Below are positions 52,414 through 59,178 of a stretch of 59,424 nt of DNA, one piece after another. The number at the start of each line of letters is the position of its first letter. Position 1 is the first letter of the stretch. The stretch lies in NCBI GenBank assembly GCA_944391345.1, contig CALXTE010000009.1, positions 1 to 59,424 of the forward strand, given 5' to 3'. This DNA is from an uncultured Alphaproteobacteria bacterium (GTDB taxonomy: Bacteria; Pseudomonadota; Alphaproteobacteria; RF32; CAG-239). The notes beneath the pieces are model-generated. The model was not told where the DNA came from. It saw nothing but the letters and a program-made list of their open reading frames with translations, and searched no databases. The position numbers were made by a program, and so were the translations under genes.

Positions 52414-53244
52414 TTATAAAGCTTCTAATACGTTTAGCTCATTTTCCTTAATAATCTTTAAATTTCGATAATCAATTTCGATATAAGTTTGATTATCGCC
52501 GTCAACATTAACAGCCAAAGCCACGCCGACATCTTCTCCGCCGAAGGTTGAATAAAGAACGGCCGCTCCGCTGATTAAATTTGCCAAAAGGTTAGGGTTG
52601 TCTTCCGGAGATTGTGCCGCGGCAGAGTTTGCCAAATCCGGATTCTCATCAACATTAGTGGTCGACAAGCTGTAGTTCTGCTGAGCATTACCATATTTTT
52701 TGGACAGCAAGTTGTAATAATATTGATAAAGCTTCAAGGTTTTTGCCGCATTTGGTGTGTCATCAGAAATTTTATCACTGCGCGCCAAAACACGATAAAG
52801 CTTGTCAGAATCCCCAAAGATGAGATAAGCGGTAGAAAAGTCTTTAAGCGGATTCGGTACTCTCTCGGCAAGGAACGAGTTTGTATAATCTTTCAATGGC
52901 TGAGGAATAAGCCGCACACCGGATTTTTCCACATCGGACATACTTGCGCCCCAAACTAAACCCAGCGGCGCCGCACCATAAGTATTTTTCAGATTGTCTA
53001 GAGTCTGAGACAGTGTCTGCGGAGCAGCAACCTCTGCCTCGGTTGTAGGCAAAGGCGCCGGAGCAACATCTTTTTCCAAAAGTGCGGCGGCACTGTTTTT
53101 AGCCTGATTTTCTTGTTGTTTTTGTTCGTATTCATCAGAGAACAAAATATTTTGGTAAAAATCAGAAGAAGCTTCCTGAGCCATTGCCGCAGAAGCTGAT
53201 AAGATAACGGAAAGAGCCGCCCCCAGAAATAACTTATTGCGCAT
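52414..53244 (-). CDS. Secreted protein of unknown function
   Basis: The start ATG 53244 (MRNKLFLGAALSV) is used over a TTG at 53253, since AAAGGA lies 10 bases upstream. Signal peptide ends SAAMA before QEAS. A proline/alanine-rich linker (residues 30-75) leads to a folded domain beginning PLGLVWGASMSDVEKSGVRL and ending with short strands (VALAVNVDGDNQTYIEIDY). I do not recognise the family. The segment WGASMSDVEKSG is like MSPLQVDDAMKKRG in the secreted protein at 9290 by eye. Divergent from the tetR gene with about 100 bp between them. Confidence 0.72.
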   Translation of the reverse strand: MRNKLFLGAALSVILSASAAMAQEASSDFYQNILFSDEYEQKQQENQAKNSAAALLEKDVAPAPLPTTEAEVAAPQTLSQTLDNLKNTYGAAPLGLVWGASMSDVEKSGVRLIPQPLKDYTNSFLAERVPNPLKDFSTAYLIFGDSDKLYRVLARSDKISDDTPNAAKTLKLYQYYYNLLSKKYGNAQQNYSLSTTNVDENPDLANSAAAQSPEDNPNLLANLISGAAVLYSTFGGEDVGVALAVNVDGDNQTYIEIDYRNLKIIKENELNVLEAL

Positions 53245-53341
53245 TTTATCCAAATCCTTTAATAAAAAAATTGAACACGGATGATAATTGATATATATGT
53301 AGTATTATAAAAGCTAATTACAAACAATTTATTAAGCAAAG

Positions 53342-53935
53342 ATGACAGAGAGCAAAGAAAATATCCGCACATATCTGATAAGCGTGGGCCGAGAGATTGT
53401 CGAAAGCAAAGGGATGGAATATCTGACCGCCAGAAAATTGTCTGAGGCCTCAGGCTGTTCGGTCGGAACAATATATAATCAGTTTTCAAACATGGATAAT
53501 TTGGTCGCGGCCATAAACCTCCAAACCTTAAAAAGATTGTATGATAAAATGGCTCAGGTCAAGCCGGACAGAAGCGCTTATAAAAATTTGAACACTTATC
53601 TTGATATCTTTGTCAGTTTTGTATTGCAAAATTCAAACTTGTGGTTTTTGCTGTATAATTATCACCTAAGCGCCAGCAAGCAGCCGCAAGGCTACCGTGC
53701 TATGATTATTCGCATGATGCAGTTGTGGCAGCCCTCGTTTGATGCGGTTTATACCCATTTGAACGCCCGCAAGAGAAAGGTTGCAAGACAAGTGTTGTGG
53801 CTGAGTTTGTTTGCCATGAGTTCATTTTTGACCACAACGATAATTAATGATTTCCGCATGGTGAACAAGAAAAACCTCTGCAAATTGTTATTAAACACTT
53901 ATTTAGCCGGATTAGCAGTCTTAAAGCGGGGGTAA
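53342..53935 (+). CDS. TetR-family transcriptional regulator
   Basis: A 197-residue protein with the family helix-turn-helix at the N-terminus (LTARKLSEASGCSVGTIYNQFSNMDNLVAAI). The C-terminal half is helical, ligand-binding type, with no recognisable ligand. The next gene starts one base after its stop, so they are an operon; the regulator probably controls the membrane metalloprotease-like gene and the divergent secreted protein. Confidence 0.85.
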   Translation: MTESKENIRTYLISVGREIVESKGMEYLTARKLSEASGCSVGTIYNQFSNMDNLVAAINLQTLKRLYDKMAQVKPDRSAYKNLNTYLDIFVSFVLQNSNLWFLLYNYHLSASKQPQGYRAMIIRMMQLWQPSFDAVYTHLNARKRKVARQVLWLSLFAMSSFLTTTIINDFRMVNKKNLCKLLLNTYLAGLAVLKRG

Positions 53936-53936
53936 A

Positions 53937-54497
53937 ATGATTGACGTAACCATCAGGGCGATTGATAATTTTTTTCGCTACATAAACAGCCCCGAAGTCG
54001 TCGAGAGCATTTTTAACAACCGATTCTATACGATATTAGCCGTTGTAATGTTGATGAGAATAAAATACGCAACTTACAGCAGCATGTTTGTCTGCGCTTT
54101 GGTAAATATCCCCGGAACAATCTTGCACGAGCTGATGCACTTTCTGGTCGGCCTGTTTTTGAATGCACATCCGGTCAATTTTACATTATTTCCCAAAAAA
54201 GATCCGGCTGGCGGCTATGTTATGGGCAGTGTCGGCTTTCGCAACATAACCTTTTATAACGCGATTCCGTCGAGTATGGCCCCATTAATATTATTGCCTT
54301 TGTCTTTTTATATCAACCGCTATGTCTTGCCCCATATCCCGCATACGATATTATGGTATATCGGTTATGTGCTGCTGCAAACAATCATTATCGAAAACGC
54401 GATTCCCTCAAGGGCAGATTTCAAAATAGCCTTTATGTATATTTCTGGCATAATTCTTTATGGCGTTTTGTTAATCGCTCTTTTGTTGATGCTGTGA
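53937..54497 (+). CDS. Membrane protein with HExxH motif
   Basis: A 186-residue integral membrane protein with four to five helices. GTILHELMHFLVG at about residues 60-72 is a zinc-metalloprotease-type HExxH inside a hydrophobic segment, as in site-2-protease-like or DUF3267-type proteins. I cannot identify the third zinc ligand with certainty. The window does not show a substrate. Translationally coupled to the TetR regulator. Confidence 0.72.
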   Translation: MIDVTIRAIDNFFRYINSPEVVESIFNNRFYTILAVVMLMRIKYATYSSMFVCALVNIPGTILHELMHFLVGLFLNAHPVNFTLFPKKDPAGGYVMGSVGFRNITFYNAIPSSMAPLILLPLSFYINRYVLPHIPHTILWYIGYVLLQTIIIENAIPSRADFKIAFMYISGIILYGVLLIALLLML

Positions 54498-54502
54498 GGC
54501 CC

Positions 54503-54569
54503 TTGACAATTAGCAAAAATCAATTAAAAAGAAAAAACATTTTTTATTATTAATCTAAATTTTATAATT
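54503..54569 (+). promoter_or_regulatory. Shared promoter/leader block, second copy
   Basis: TTGACA (54503-54508), 16 bp, weak TAAAAA, then the AT-rich leader with TTTATTATTAAT, as at 45623. No Shine-Dalgarno before ATG 54570. Confidence 0.45.
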
Positions 54570-55001
54570 ATGGGACAAGAAAATTTATCAATTTATCCGT
54601 TTGAGGTTATTTATACGGATGGAACAAGATCAAATCACTCCCAAGAGGGAAAAACGATTTGGGGCGTGATGTTTTGCAACAGAGGCATCAGCCTGCAATC
54701 ATCACCGGATATTTTGTTTGACGAAGCGCAAAAATATTGCCAAGGCATAAAAGTCGGAAAAAAGACTTGCACCTGCGGCGATAAAAGCTTTTGGGAACAG
54801 GTCATTCGCCAAGGAAAAGCAAAAATTGCAGAATTAAATGCTTTTATTGAAGCGCTTGGCGGAACCCCGCTCAAAGGGCGGATTTGGACAAAAGACACAT
54901 ACCGGTCGGATGACGCATGGATAAATTTTTTCAATGAAGAAATTGGCCTTTCTTATGGCAATAGGGCTGACTATTATGTAAAGGCCCGCCCGATTGTCTG
55001 A
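54570..55001 (+). CDS. Small C-lectin-like protein (paralogue of 45694-46149)
   Basis: A 143-residue protein without signal peptide. YPFEVIYTDGTRS at the start, CGDKSFWEQVIRQ in the middle and RIWTKDTYRSDDAWINFF near the end align with the 45694 protein and with the WSSS...NF...RPV pattern of the large C-lectin-like proteins. It ends YYVKARPIV. It is therefore a probable minimal version of that fold. Unknown ligand or partner. AT-rich leader without a purine ribosome site. Confidence 0.7.
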   Translation: MGQENLSIYPFEVIYTDGTRSNHSQEGKTIWGVMFCNRGISLQSSPDILFDEAQKYCQGIKVGKKTCTCGDKSFWEQVIRQGKAKIAELNAFIEALGGTPLKGRIWTKDTYRSDDAWINFFNEEIGLSYGNRADYYVKARPIV

Positions 55002-55019
55002 GCAAATACCAAAAAACAC

Positions 55020-55046
55020 AGGGCAGCCCGCAAGGCTGCTCTTTTT
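55020..55046 (+). terminator. Rho-independent terminator
   Basis: GCAGCC pairs with GGCTGC around CGCAA, followed by TCTTTTT. It ends the 54570 transcript and abuts the xre relic. Confidence 0.8.
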
Positions 55047-55097
55047 AGGTTCACCGTTGGCCATTCTGCCGCGAGATTTTATGCGTTTGATATCCAT
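55047..55097 (-). pseudogene. Relic of the XRE regulator 5' end
   Basis: Reads MDIKRIKSRGRMANGEPK from 55097, the same as the first 18 residues of the regulator at 58408 (with R for K and K for N changes). It then runs into the unrelated terminator of the 54570 gene. The DNA match continues upstream of the start through ATGATTTTTCT and on to about 55119, where it follows the sequence found at 58691-58714 instead of that directly upstream of the intact gene. Confidence 0.75.
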
Positions 55098-55106
55098 GAT
55101 TTTTCT

Positions 55107-55321
55107 TAAAATTCAATAAAGATGTTTAAGAAGTTGGGCAGCGTATATTTATGATAATAAAAATCTATTTTTTTATAAAGCTTTATAAATACCAGTTTTT
55201 CAAAACACCATGTCAATACAAAAAAGACATCAATAAAGGAGGCTTTTTTTCATATTGATAATGCTGTTAGCCTAAAGTTGCAGAAACCTCCCCTTATTTA
55301 CAATCACATCAATGAAAGGAT
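55107..55321. other. Intergenic DNA with no gene seen
   Basis: AT-rich. The first dozen bases match the region near 58702. An inverted repeat ATCAATA/TATTGAT and a GGAGG/CCTCC pair lie around 55229-55291, but without a T-run or promoter that I can defend. Confidence 0.4.
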
Positions 55322-55642
55322 TTATATATTAAAAAAGTTGATAAAATAGATATATTGAATCAAATATAAAAGAGCCGGTATGGATAGAATGATATAGGCT
55401 TTTTTGAGATTTGTTTTACGCTTTTTCCAAGCATAAACCGTAGGTGCAATTATTATGAGTAATAATGTTAATGTCATTATGGTATAGTTAAACCTATTTT
55501 CATATGCCCAACCTAATGCCTCTGCATTCCATGGCATGCTGTCACTTGTCATATCATCTGGATATGTTACTGCAATGATAAAAACCGCAAAGGCATATAA
55601 TCCTGACAATAGATAAAACGGTATAAGTTTGATTTTTTTCAT
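55322..55642 (-). CDS. Three-TM membrane protein, candidate immunity protein 1
   Basis: A 106-residue protein with three hydrophobic segments (LSGLYAFAVFIIAVTY, IMTLTLLLIIIAPTVYAW, AYIILSIPALLYLIQYIYF). No known family. It lies 63 bp downstream of the DUF2778-like gene on the same strand, the usual place for an immunity gene. A DUF2778 toxin acts in the periplasm, where a membrane protein with exposed loops could neutralise it; other functions are possible. Confidence 0.65.
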   Translation of the reverse strand: MKKIKLIPFYLLSGLYAFAVFIIAVTYPDDMTSDSMPWNAEALGWAYENRFNYTIMTLTLLLIIIAPTVYAWKKRKTNLKKAYIILSIPALLYLIQYIYFINFFNI

Positions 55643-55705
55643 AATTGCACCTTCGGTTAAATTTATTCAAAGTATATTCAGCATTTACCTTAAATACAAT
55701 AAAAA

Positions 55706-56608
55706 TCACCAACAATCTTTATCATATTTTACATCAAGAATCATATCATGCCCATATTTCTTAAATTTATCGGTAAATTCATCCATCCTATCTGTTAAAT
55801 CAATACACCCTTTAGAGCCATATTCTTTACCTCCGTGGATTGAAAGATTAGTTCTATCTTTATTATCTGTTCCTTGAGCGGGCTCCAACCAAATGCGGTT
55901 ATTACCCCAAGAATCTTTTCCTCCAGGCCATCCTCCCATGATTCCAAAACCATATTCACTTTTTAATTGTCCTATTTTACTTTGGTCTTTATAGAAGTTC
56001 TGATGTTGAGATTGTCTTACCAACCATTTTCCCTCAGGCAATGGACCTTTATCTTTTACGCTGTCATATTCTTTACATTGATAATCAGGTTTACCCGACA
56101 TTGCTTTCCAAGAATTAGTTACCTCATTATTTTGATACCAACGTAATTCCTTTCCATTAAAATCAAGATATGCATTATTGTTTTGCGCTAAAGGAGTGTT
56201 GTTCAGTCCCCATTGGGTGGAGTTATTGTTTTCTTGCCCAAAGGTTTGATTTTGACTATCACTTCCCAAGCCATAACTTTGTTTATCTTGGCTCAGCCCA
56301 AAGGTATTCACCGTATTTTCAAATGGATTATTATTCCTATTCTCAATATTGTCGTGAATGTTTGAAGAGCCGAAACCATAGTTATTATCAGAATTGCCCC
56401 AAAAGTTTGTGCCTTGTTGAGGATAATTTTTTGTTATCCCTTGATTGTTGTAGTTCTGGATGAGTTGGTTTTCCTTGTTTTGTCTTGCAAATTGATATTC
56501 CAATTCATCTCGCGTAGAAAAGCCGCTGTGATCAACACCGTATGTATCAATCTGACTATCTGTCGCCTGATATCCTAACGGCGACTGAAATTTTTTATAC
56601 ATATTCAT
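55706..56608 (-). CDS. DUF2778 / Tlde1-like L,D-transpeptidase-fold protein, candidate toxin 1
   Basis: A 300-residue protein without signal peptide. Residues 1-90 are the N-terminal domain shared with the 57250 gene (QIDTYGVDHSGFSTRDELEY, then NSDNNYGFGSSNIHDNIENR). A Asn/Gln-rich linker follows (about 90-145). Then comes a DUF2778 domain: LDFNGKELRWYQNNEVTNSW, GPLPEGKWLV, WGNNRIWLEP, and the active-site region LSIHGGKEYGSKGCIDLTDR with the His and Cys of the L,D-transpeptidase fold. DUF2778 proteins include the Salmonella T6SS effector Tlde1, which trims and exchanges peptidoglycan peptides. Attacking rival cell walls is inference from that family. Confidence 0.78.
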   Translation of the reverse strand: MNMYKKFQSPLGYQATDSQIDTYGVDHSGFSTRDELEYQFARQNKENQLIQNYNNQGITKNYPQQGTNFWGNSDNNYGFGSSNIHDNIENRNNNPFENTVNTFGLSQDKQSYGLGSDSQNQTFGQENNNSTQWGLNNTPLAQNNNAYLDFNGKELRWYQNNEVTNSWKAMSGKPDYQCKEYDSVKDKGPLPEGKWLVRQSQHQNFYKDQSKIGQLKSEYGFGIMGGWPGGKDSWGNNRIWLEPAQGTDNKDRTNLSIHGGKEYGSKGCIDLTDRMDEFTDKFKKYGHDMILDVKYDKDCW

Positions 56609-56759
56609 TGGTTGTACCTCTATGAAAAAAATTGCAAAATTAAAATCATAGTCCGATAGTCACAAAAGTTATATTAGCATATTTTGATATTTAACGCAAA
56701 CCGCAACCTGTGTAAAAGTCCCGTTTTTGTGAATAAATACAAAATTTTTCTGGGGATAA
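56337..56759 (-). repeat. Long repeat, copy 1 (N-terminal coding part plus upstream region)
   Basis: Matches 57536-57959 over about 420 bp: the codons for the shared N-terminal domain and about 150 bp upstream of the start, up to CTGGGGATAA. Divergence is scattered point changes and one 1-bp indel. Confidence 0.85.
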
Positions 56760-56823
56760 CGTATCCGGCTGGATAATGCCCCCAAATACATAAAATTCGA
56801 TAAAGATGTTTTCGTACAAGTTT

Positions 56824-57210
56824 TTATCTTCTTTTTGCTTTTATAAAAGCAAAAAGAAGTGACAAAACTGCCCCGCAAGCACCACAATACATTAGGCCAT
56901 AAGCGAATTTTGCAAAGAAATCATCAGGGTATTTTATAAAAAAATGACTGATTAAAAAAATAAGAATAGCCATTATCATAAAATATGTAACCCAACCAAT
57001 CGCAGAAAGATAATATGATGTTTGGGGATATTTAGTTGCAACAAAAGAGATATATTGAGGTGTTTTATTAAAACAGAGCATAACCAAAGAAAAAAGAAAA
57101 ACAATAAATAAAATATCTCTCAGTATTTCAAAATTAAATAAAGAAAAGGAAGTATCTGAAACTCCATACAAGCCCCCAAGCAATAAGGTTTCTTTTTGTG
57201 ATAATTTCAT
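56824..57210 (-). CDS. Four-TM membrane protein, candidate immunity protein 2
   Basis: A 128-residue membrane protein (ILRDILFIVFLFSLVMLCF, AIGWVTYFMIMAILIFLIS, GLMYCGACGAVLSLLFAFI) that is a clear paralogue of the 58735 protein: both have ETLLLGGLYGV-type starts, FNKTP after the second helix, YYLxxIGW in the third, and end LLFAFIKA with two basic residues. It lies 39 bp downstream of the 57250 gene. A paralogue behind a different toxin fits cassette-type immunity. Confidence 0.7.
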   Translation of the reverse strand: MKLSQKETLLLGGLYGVSDTSFSLFNFEILRDILFIVFLFSLVMLCFNKTPQYISFVATKYPQTSYYLSAIGWVTYFMIMAILIFLISHFFIKYPDDFFAKFAYGLMYCGACGAVLSLLFAFIKAKRR

Positions 57211-57249
57211 GAGTATGTCCTCCTTTTCTTAATTTTAGTATTAATTATT

Positions 57250-57808
57250 TTATTTTTTATTACTTGCTAGGCAACTTTCGTGATAAGCATTCATGCCTTG
57301 GGCAAGTGCAGCTCCTGCCTGAGATGATGAATTATACGCTTTTATATATTTACCGATAATCGGAATTCGGTTAATAGAATAATCTACAGCAGGTATACCG
57401 GAAGAAATAGGCTTTTCAACAGCTGTATCTTTCCTCATTTTAAGAAAATTGTCAAATACCCCATGTACGGAACACTCATTATTATAATGAGAATAACTGT
57501 TATATATGTTAGGCATATTTTCTTCTAATTGTTTTCTATTCTCAATATTGTCGTGAATGTTTGAAGAGCCGAAGCCGTAGTTATTATCAGAATTGCCCCA
57601 AAAATTAGTACCATACTGCGGATAATTTTTTGTTATCCCCCGATTGTTGTAGTTCTGGATGAGTTGGTTTTCCTTGTTTTGTCTTGCAAATTGATATTCC
57701 AACTCATCACGGGTAGAAAAGCCGCTGTGATCGACGCCATAGCTGTCAATCTGACCTTCACCGGTCTGATAACCGAGTGGCGACTGAAATCTTATTATAC
57801 ATATCCAT
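57250..57808 (-). pseudogene. Candidate toxin 2, frameshifted near its start
   Basis: Downstream of about 57785 the frame reads FQSPLGYQTGEGQIDSYGVD and on through the shared N-terminal domain to a distinct C-terminal part (DTAVEKPISSGIPAVDYSIN, then GAALAQGMNAYHE). The start codons equivalent to toxin 1 (ATG 57808 and 57802) are in another frame, because seven bases (TCTTATT, 57790-57796) stand where toxin 1 has six T. I see no alternative ATG, GTG or TTG in the good frame before TTG 57702, which would drop the first 35 residues. So the copy is probably inactive, or needs frameshifting. The C-terminal domain is too short to classify. Confidence 0.72.
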
Positions 57809-57959
57809 TGACTGTACCTCTATGAAAAAAATTACGAAATTAAAGTCATAGTCCAGTAGTCGCAGAAATTATATTAGCATATTTTGATATTTAAATCAAA
57901 TCGCAGCCTGTGGAAAAGCCTTGTTTTTGTGAATAAATGCAAAAATTTTCTGGGGATAA
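57536..57959 (-). repeat. Long repeat, copy 2
   Basis: Partner of 56337-56759; offset 1199-1200 bp. Includes the upstream region of the frameshifted gene. Confidence 0.85.
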
Positions 57960-57967
57960 AATGCTTA

Positions 57968-58408
57968 CTAAGCCGAAAGGGCGGCGATAAGGTCGCGGAG
58001 AGCAAGTAGGGAGCTGGGGTTTTTGATTTTAGAGAGGGCGGCAACCAGCTCGATATTTTCCATGCTGAACAGCGGGTCACTTTTATTAACGGAAAAAGGG
58101 ATGCCTGCGCCGTAAAGTTGGCTCGGACTTTGGCGGCGGATTTGGCTGTCCATGCCGTCAAAGAAGTAGTTTATCGGAACATTCAAAACCGAGGCAATAT
58201 CCCACAAACGGCTGGCGCCCATGCGGTTTAAGCCGCGTTCGTATTTTTGCACTTGCTGAAAAGTTAAGCCAAGCGCGGCGGCTAATTTTTCTTGAGAAAG
58301 GCAAAGCATTTGCCGGCGCAGGCGCATTCTTTTACCGACGTAAACGTCAATCGGATTAGGTTCGCCGTTGGCCATTTTGCCGCGAGATTTTATGCGTTTG
58401 ATATCCAT
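57968..58408 (-). CDS. XRE-family transcriptional regulator
   Basis: A 146-residue protein with a helix-turn-helix of the alphaproteobacterial type: VGKRMRLRRQMLCLSQEKLA, then LGLTFQQVQKYERGLNRMGA, followed by SRLWDIASVLNVPINYFFDG. The C-terminal part is a short helical dimerisation region. GGGGAG stands 8 bases upstream of ATG 58408. It lies between the toxin 2 and toxin 3 modules and next to the structured RNA, so it may govern the island; no operator was identified. A truncated copy exists at 55047-55097. Confidence 0.88.
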   Translation of the reverse strand: MDIKRIKSRGKMANGEPNPIDVYVGKRMRLRRQMLCLSQEKLAAALGLTFQQVQKYERGLNRMGASRLWDIASVLNVPINYFFDGMDSQIRRQSPSQLYGAGIPFSVNKSDPLFSMENIELVAALSKIKNPSSLLALRDLIAALSA

Positions 58409-58417
58409 GATTTTTCT
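58407..58417. repeat. 11-bp direct repeat flanking the structured RNA, left copy
   Basis: ATGATTTTTCT, identical to 58691-58701 and to the junction at 55096-55106. Confidence 0.8.
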
Positions 58418-58432
58418 CCCCGAACATTAAAA

Positions 58433-58467
58433 ACAAAAAAAAGACCACTTTTTTTGCAAAAGCGGTC
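58433..58467 (-). terminator. Terminator of the structured RNA
   Basis: GACCGCTTTT pairs with AAAAGTGGTC (one A-C mismatch) on the minus strand, followed by ten U residues. It lies just upstream of the xre start. Confidence 0.85.
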
Positions 58468-58682
58468 GGGAAGTTGAACAATCATACATAGTTAAATGAC
58501 TCTTTTAGTCTTTGGGAGGGAGAAATCTCTCCTTGAACATACACTAAAAGCTTCCCAACCATGTTGGGATTTCTATATCGCCCATATATAAACTATGGGC
58601 GACTAACTATGTATGAGGACCGTTCAAAGTCCCGCACCGCTCTCTCAGTGCTAAACGCAGGTTTTTCCCCACGCCTGACTTT
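58433..58682 (-). ncRNA. Candidate structured non-coding RNA, about 250 nt
   Basis: No ORF on either strand fits. On the minus strand: an outer stem TTGAAC/GTTCAA (58622-58627 with 58474-58479), then a 12-bp stem CATACATAGTTA/TAACTATGTATG (58604-58615 with 58483-58494). It encloses three hairpins: GCCCATA/TATGGGC (58580-58600), TCCCAAC/GTTGGGA (58553-58569), and CTTTTAGT/ACTAAAAG (58502-58550). 5' of this a hairpin GCACTG/CGGTGC lies near 58635-58652. It ends at a terminator hairpin followed by a T10 run. Confidence 0.65.
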
Positions 58683-58683
58683 C

Positions 58684-58711
58684 AATATAAATGATTTTTC
58701 TTAAAATTCAA
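58684..58711 (-). promoter_or_regulatory. Promoter of the structured RNA
   Basis: On the minus strand TTGAAT (58706-58711), 16 bp, TATATT (58684-58689). Confidence 0.55.
58691..58701. repeat. 11-bp direct repeat flanking the structured RNA, right copy
   Basis: ATGATTTTTCT; lies inside the promoter spacer of the structured RNA, 284 bp from the left copy. Confidence 0.8.
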
Positions 58712-58734
58712 TAAAGATGTTTTCGGGCAAAGAT

Positions 58735-59130
58735 TTATTTTCTTCGAGCTTTTATAAAAGCAAAAAGCAAAGAAACAGGAATTCCATAAGTACAAATAAT
58801 ATCAAATATATCTACTACAATTTTAATGTCCGTATCATTCCATTCAAAAACGCTTGCAAAAAGAGGAATAATAATTATGCCAAAAATTAAAAAATAAGCA
58901 ATCCATCCAATGGATATTAAATAATAAGATAAGATAGGATGTTGTTTCGTGAATGTATAAATAAACGAAGGTGTTTTGTTAAAAAAATTAAGAAACAAAA
59001 ATATAACAAATAACCCCAAAAGAACAAAATGAATTTGTTCAAAATATTGATTGTGAAAATAAGTGAAGGGAGTTGTTAAAACTCCATATACTCCGCCTAA
59101 TATCAAGGCTTCTTTTGACCATAATTTCAT
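58735..59130 (-). CDS. Membrane protein, candidate immunity protein 3 (paralogue of 56824-57210)
   Basis: A 131-residue protein with four hydrophobic segments (IHFVLLGLFVIFLFLNFF, YYLISIGWIAYFLIFGIIIIP, DIFDIICTYGIPVSLLFAFI). It shares with the 56824 protein the start MKL...EALILGGVYGV, FNKTP, YYLISIGW and the end LLFAFIKARRK. It lies 48 bp downstream of the partial gene at 59179. Its relation to two toxin-like genes that share a weak C-terminal similarity supports an immunity role. Confidence 0.7.
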   Translation of the reverse strand: MKLWSKEALILGGVYGVLTTPFTYFHNQYFEQIHFVLLGLFVIFLFLNFFNKTPSFIYTFTKQHPILSYYLISIGWIAYFLIFGIIIIPLFASVFEWNDTDIKIVVDIFDIICTYGIPVSLLFAFIKARRK

Positions 59131-59178
59131 GAGTTTATCTCCCTTCTTTTTATTTATACAATTAACAGAAATAATTGC

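Noticed and set aside
54834-55097. Minus-strand ORF of 87 residues starting MDIKRIKSRG
   Set aside because: Only the first 18 codons match the XRE regulator; the rest is antisense to the 54570 gene, so I list it as a relic instead.
58433-58682. TPP or cobalamin riboswitch, 6S RNA or tmRNA as identity for the structured RNA
   Set aside because: Only a stray CTGAGA matches TPP and the other conserved blocks are absent; the multi-branched shape differs from 6S; no TPsiC-like arm or CCA end for tmRNA; it has its own terminator before the next gene.
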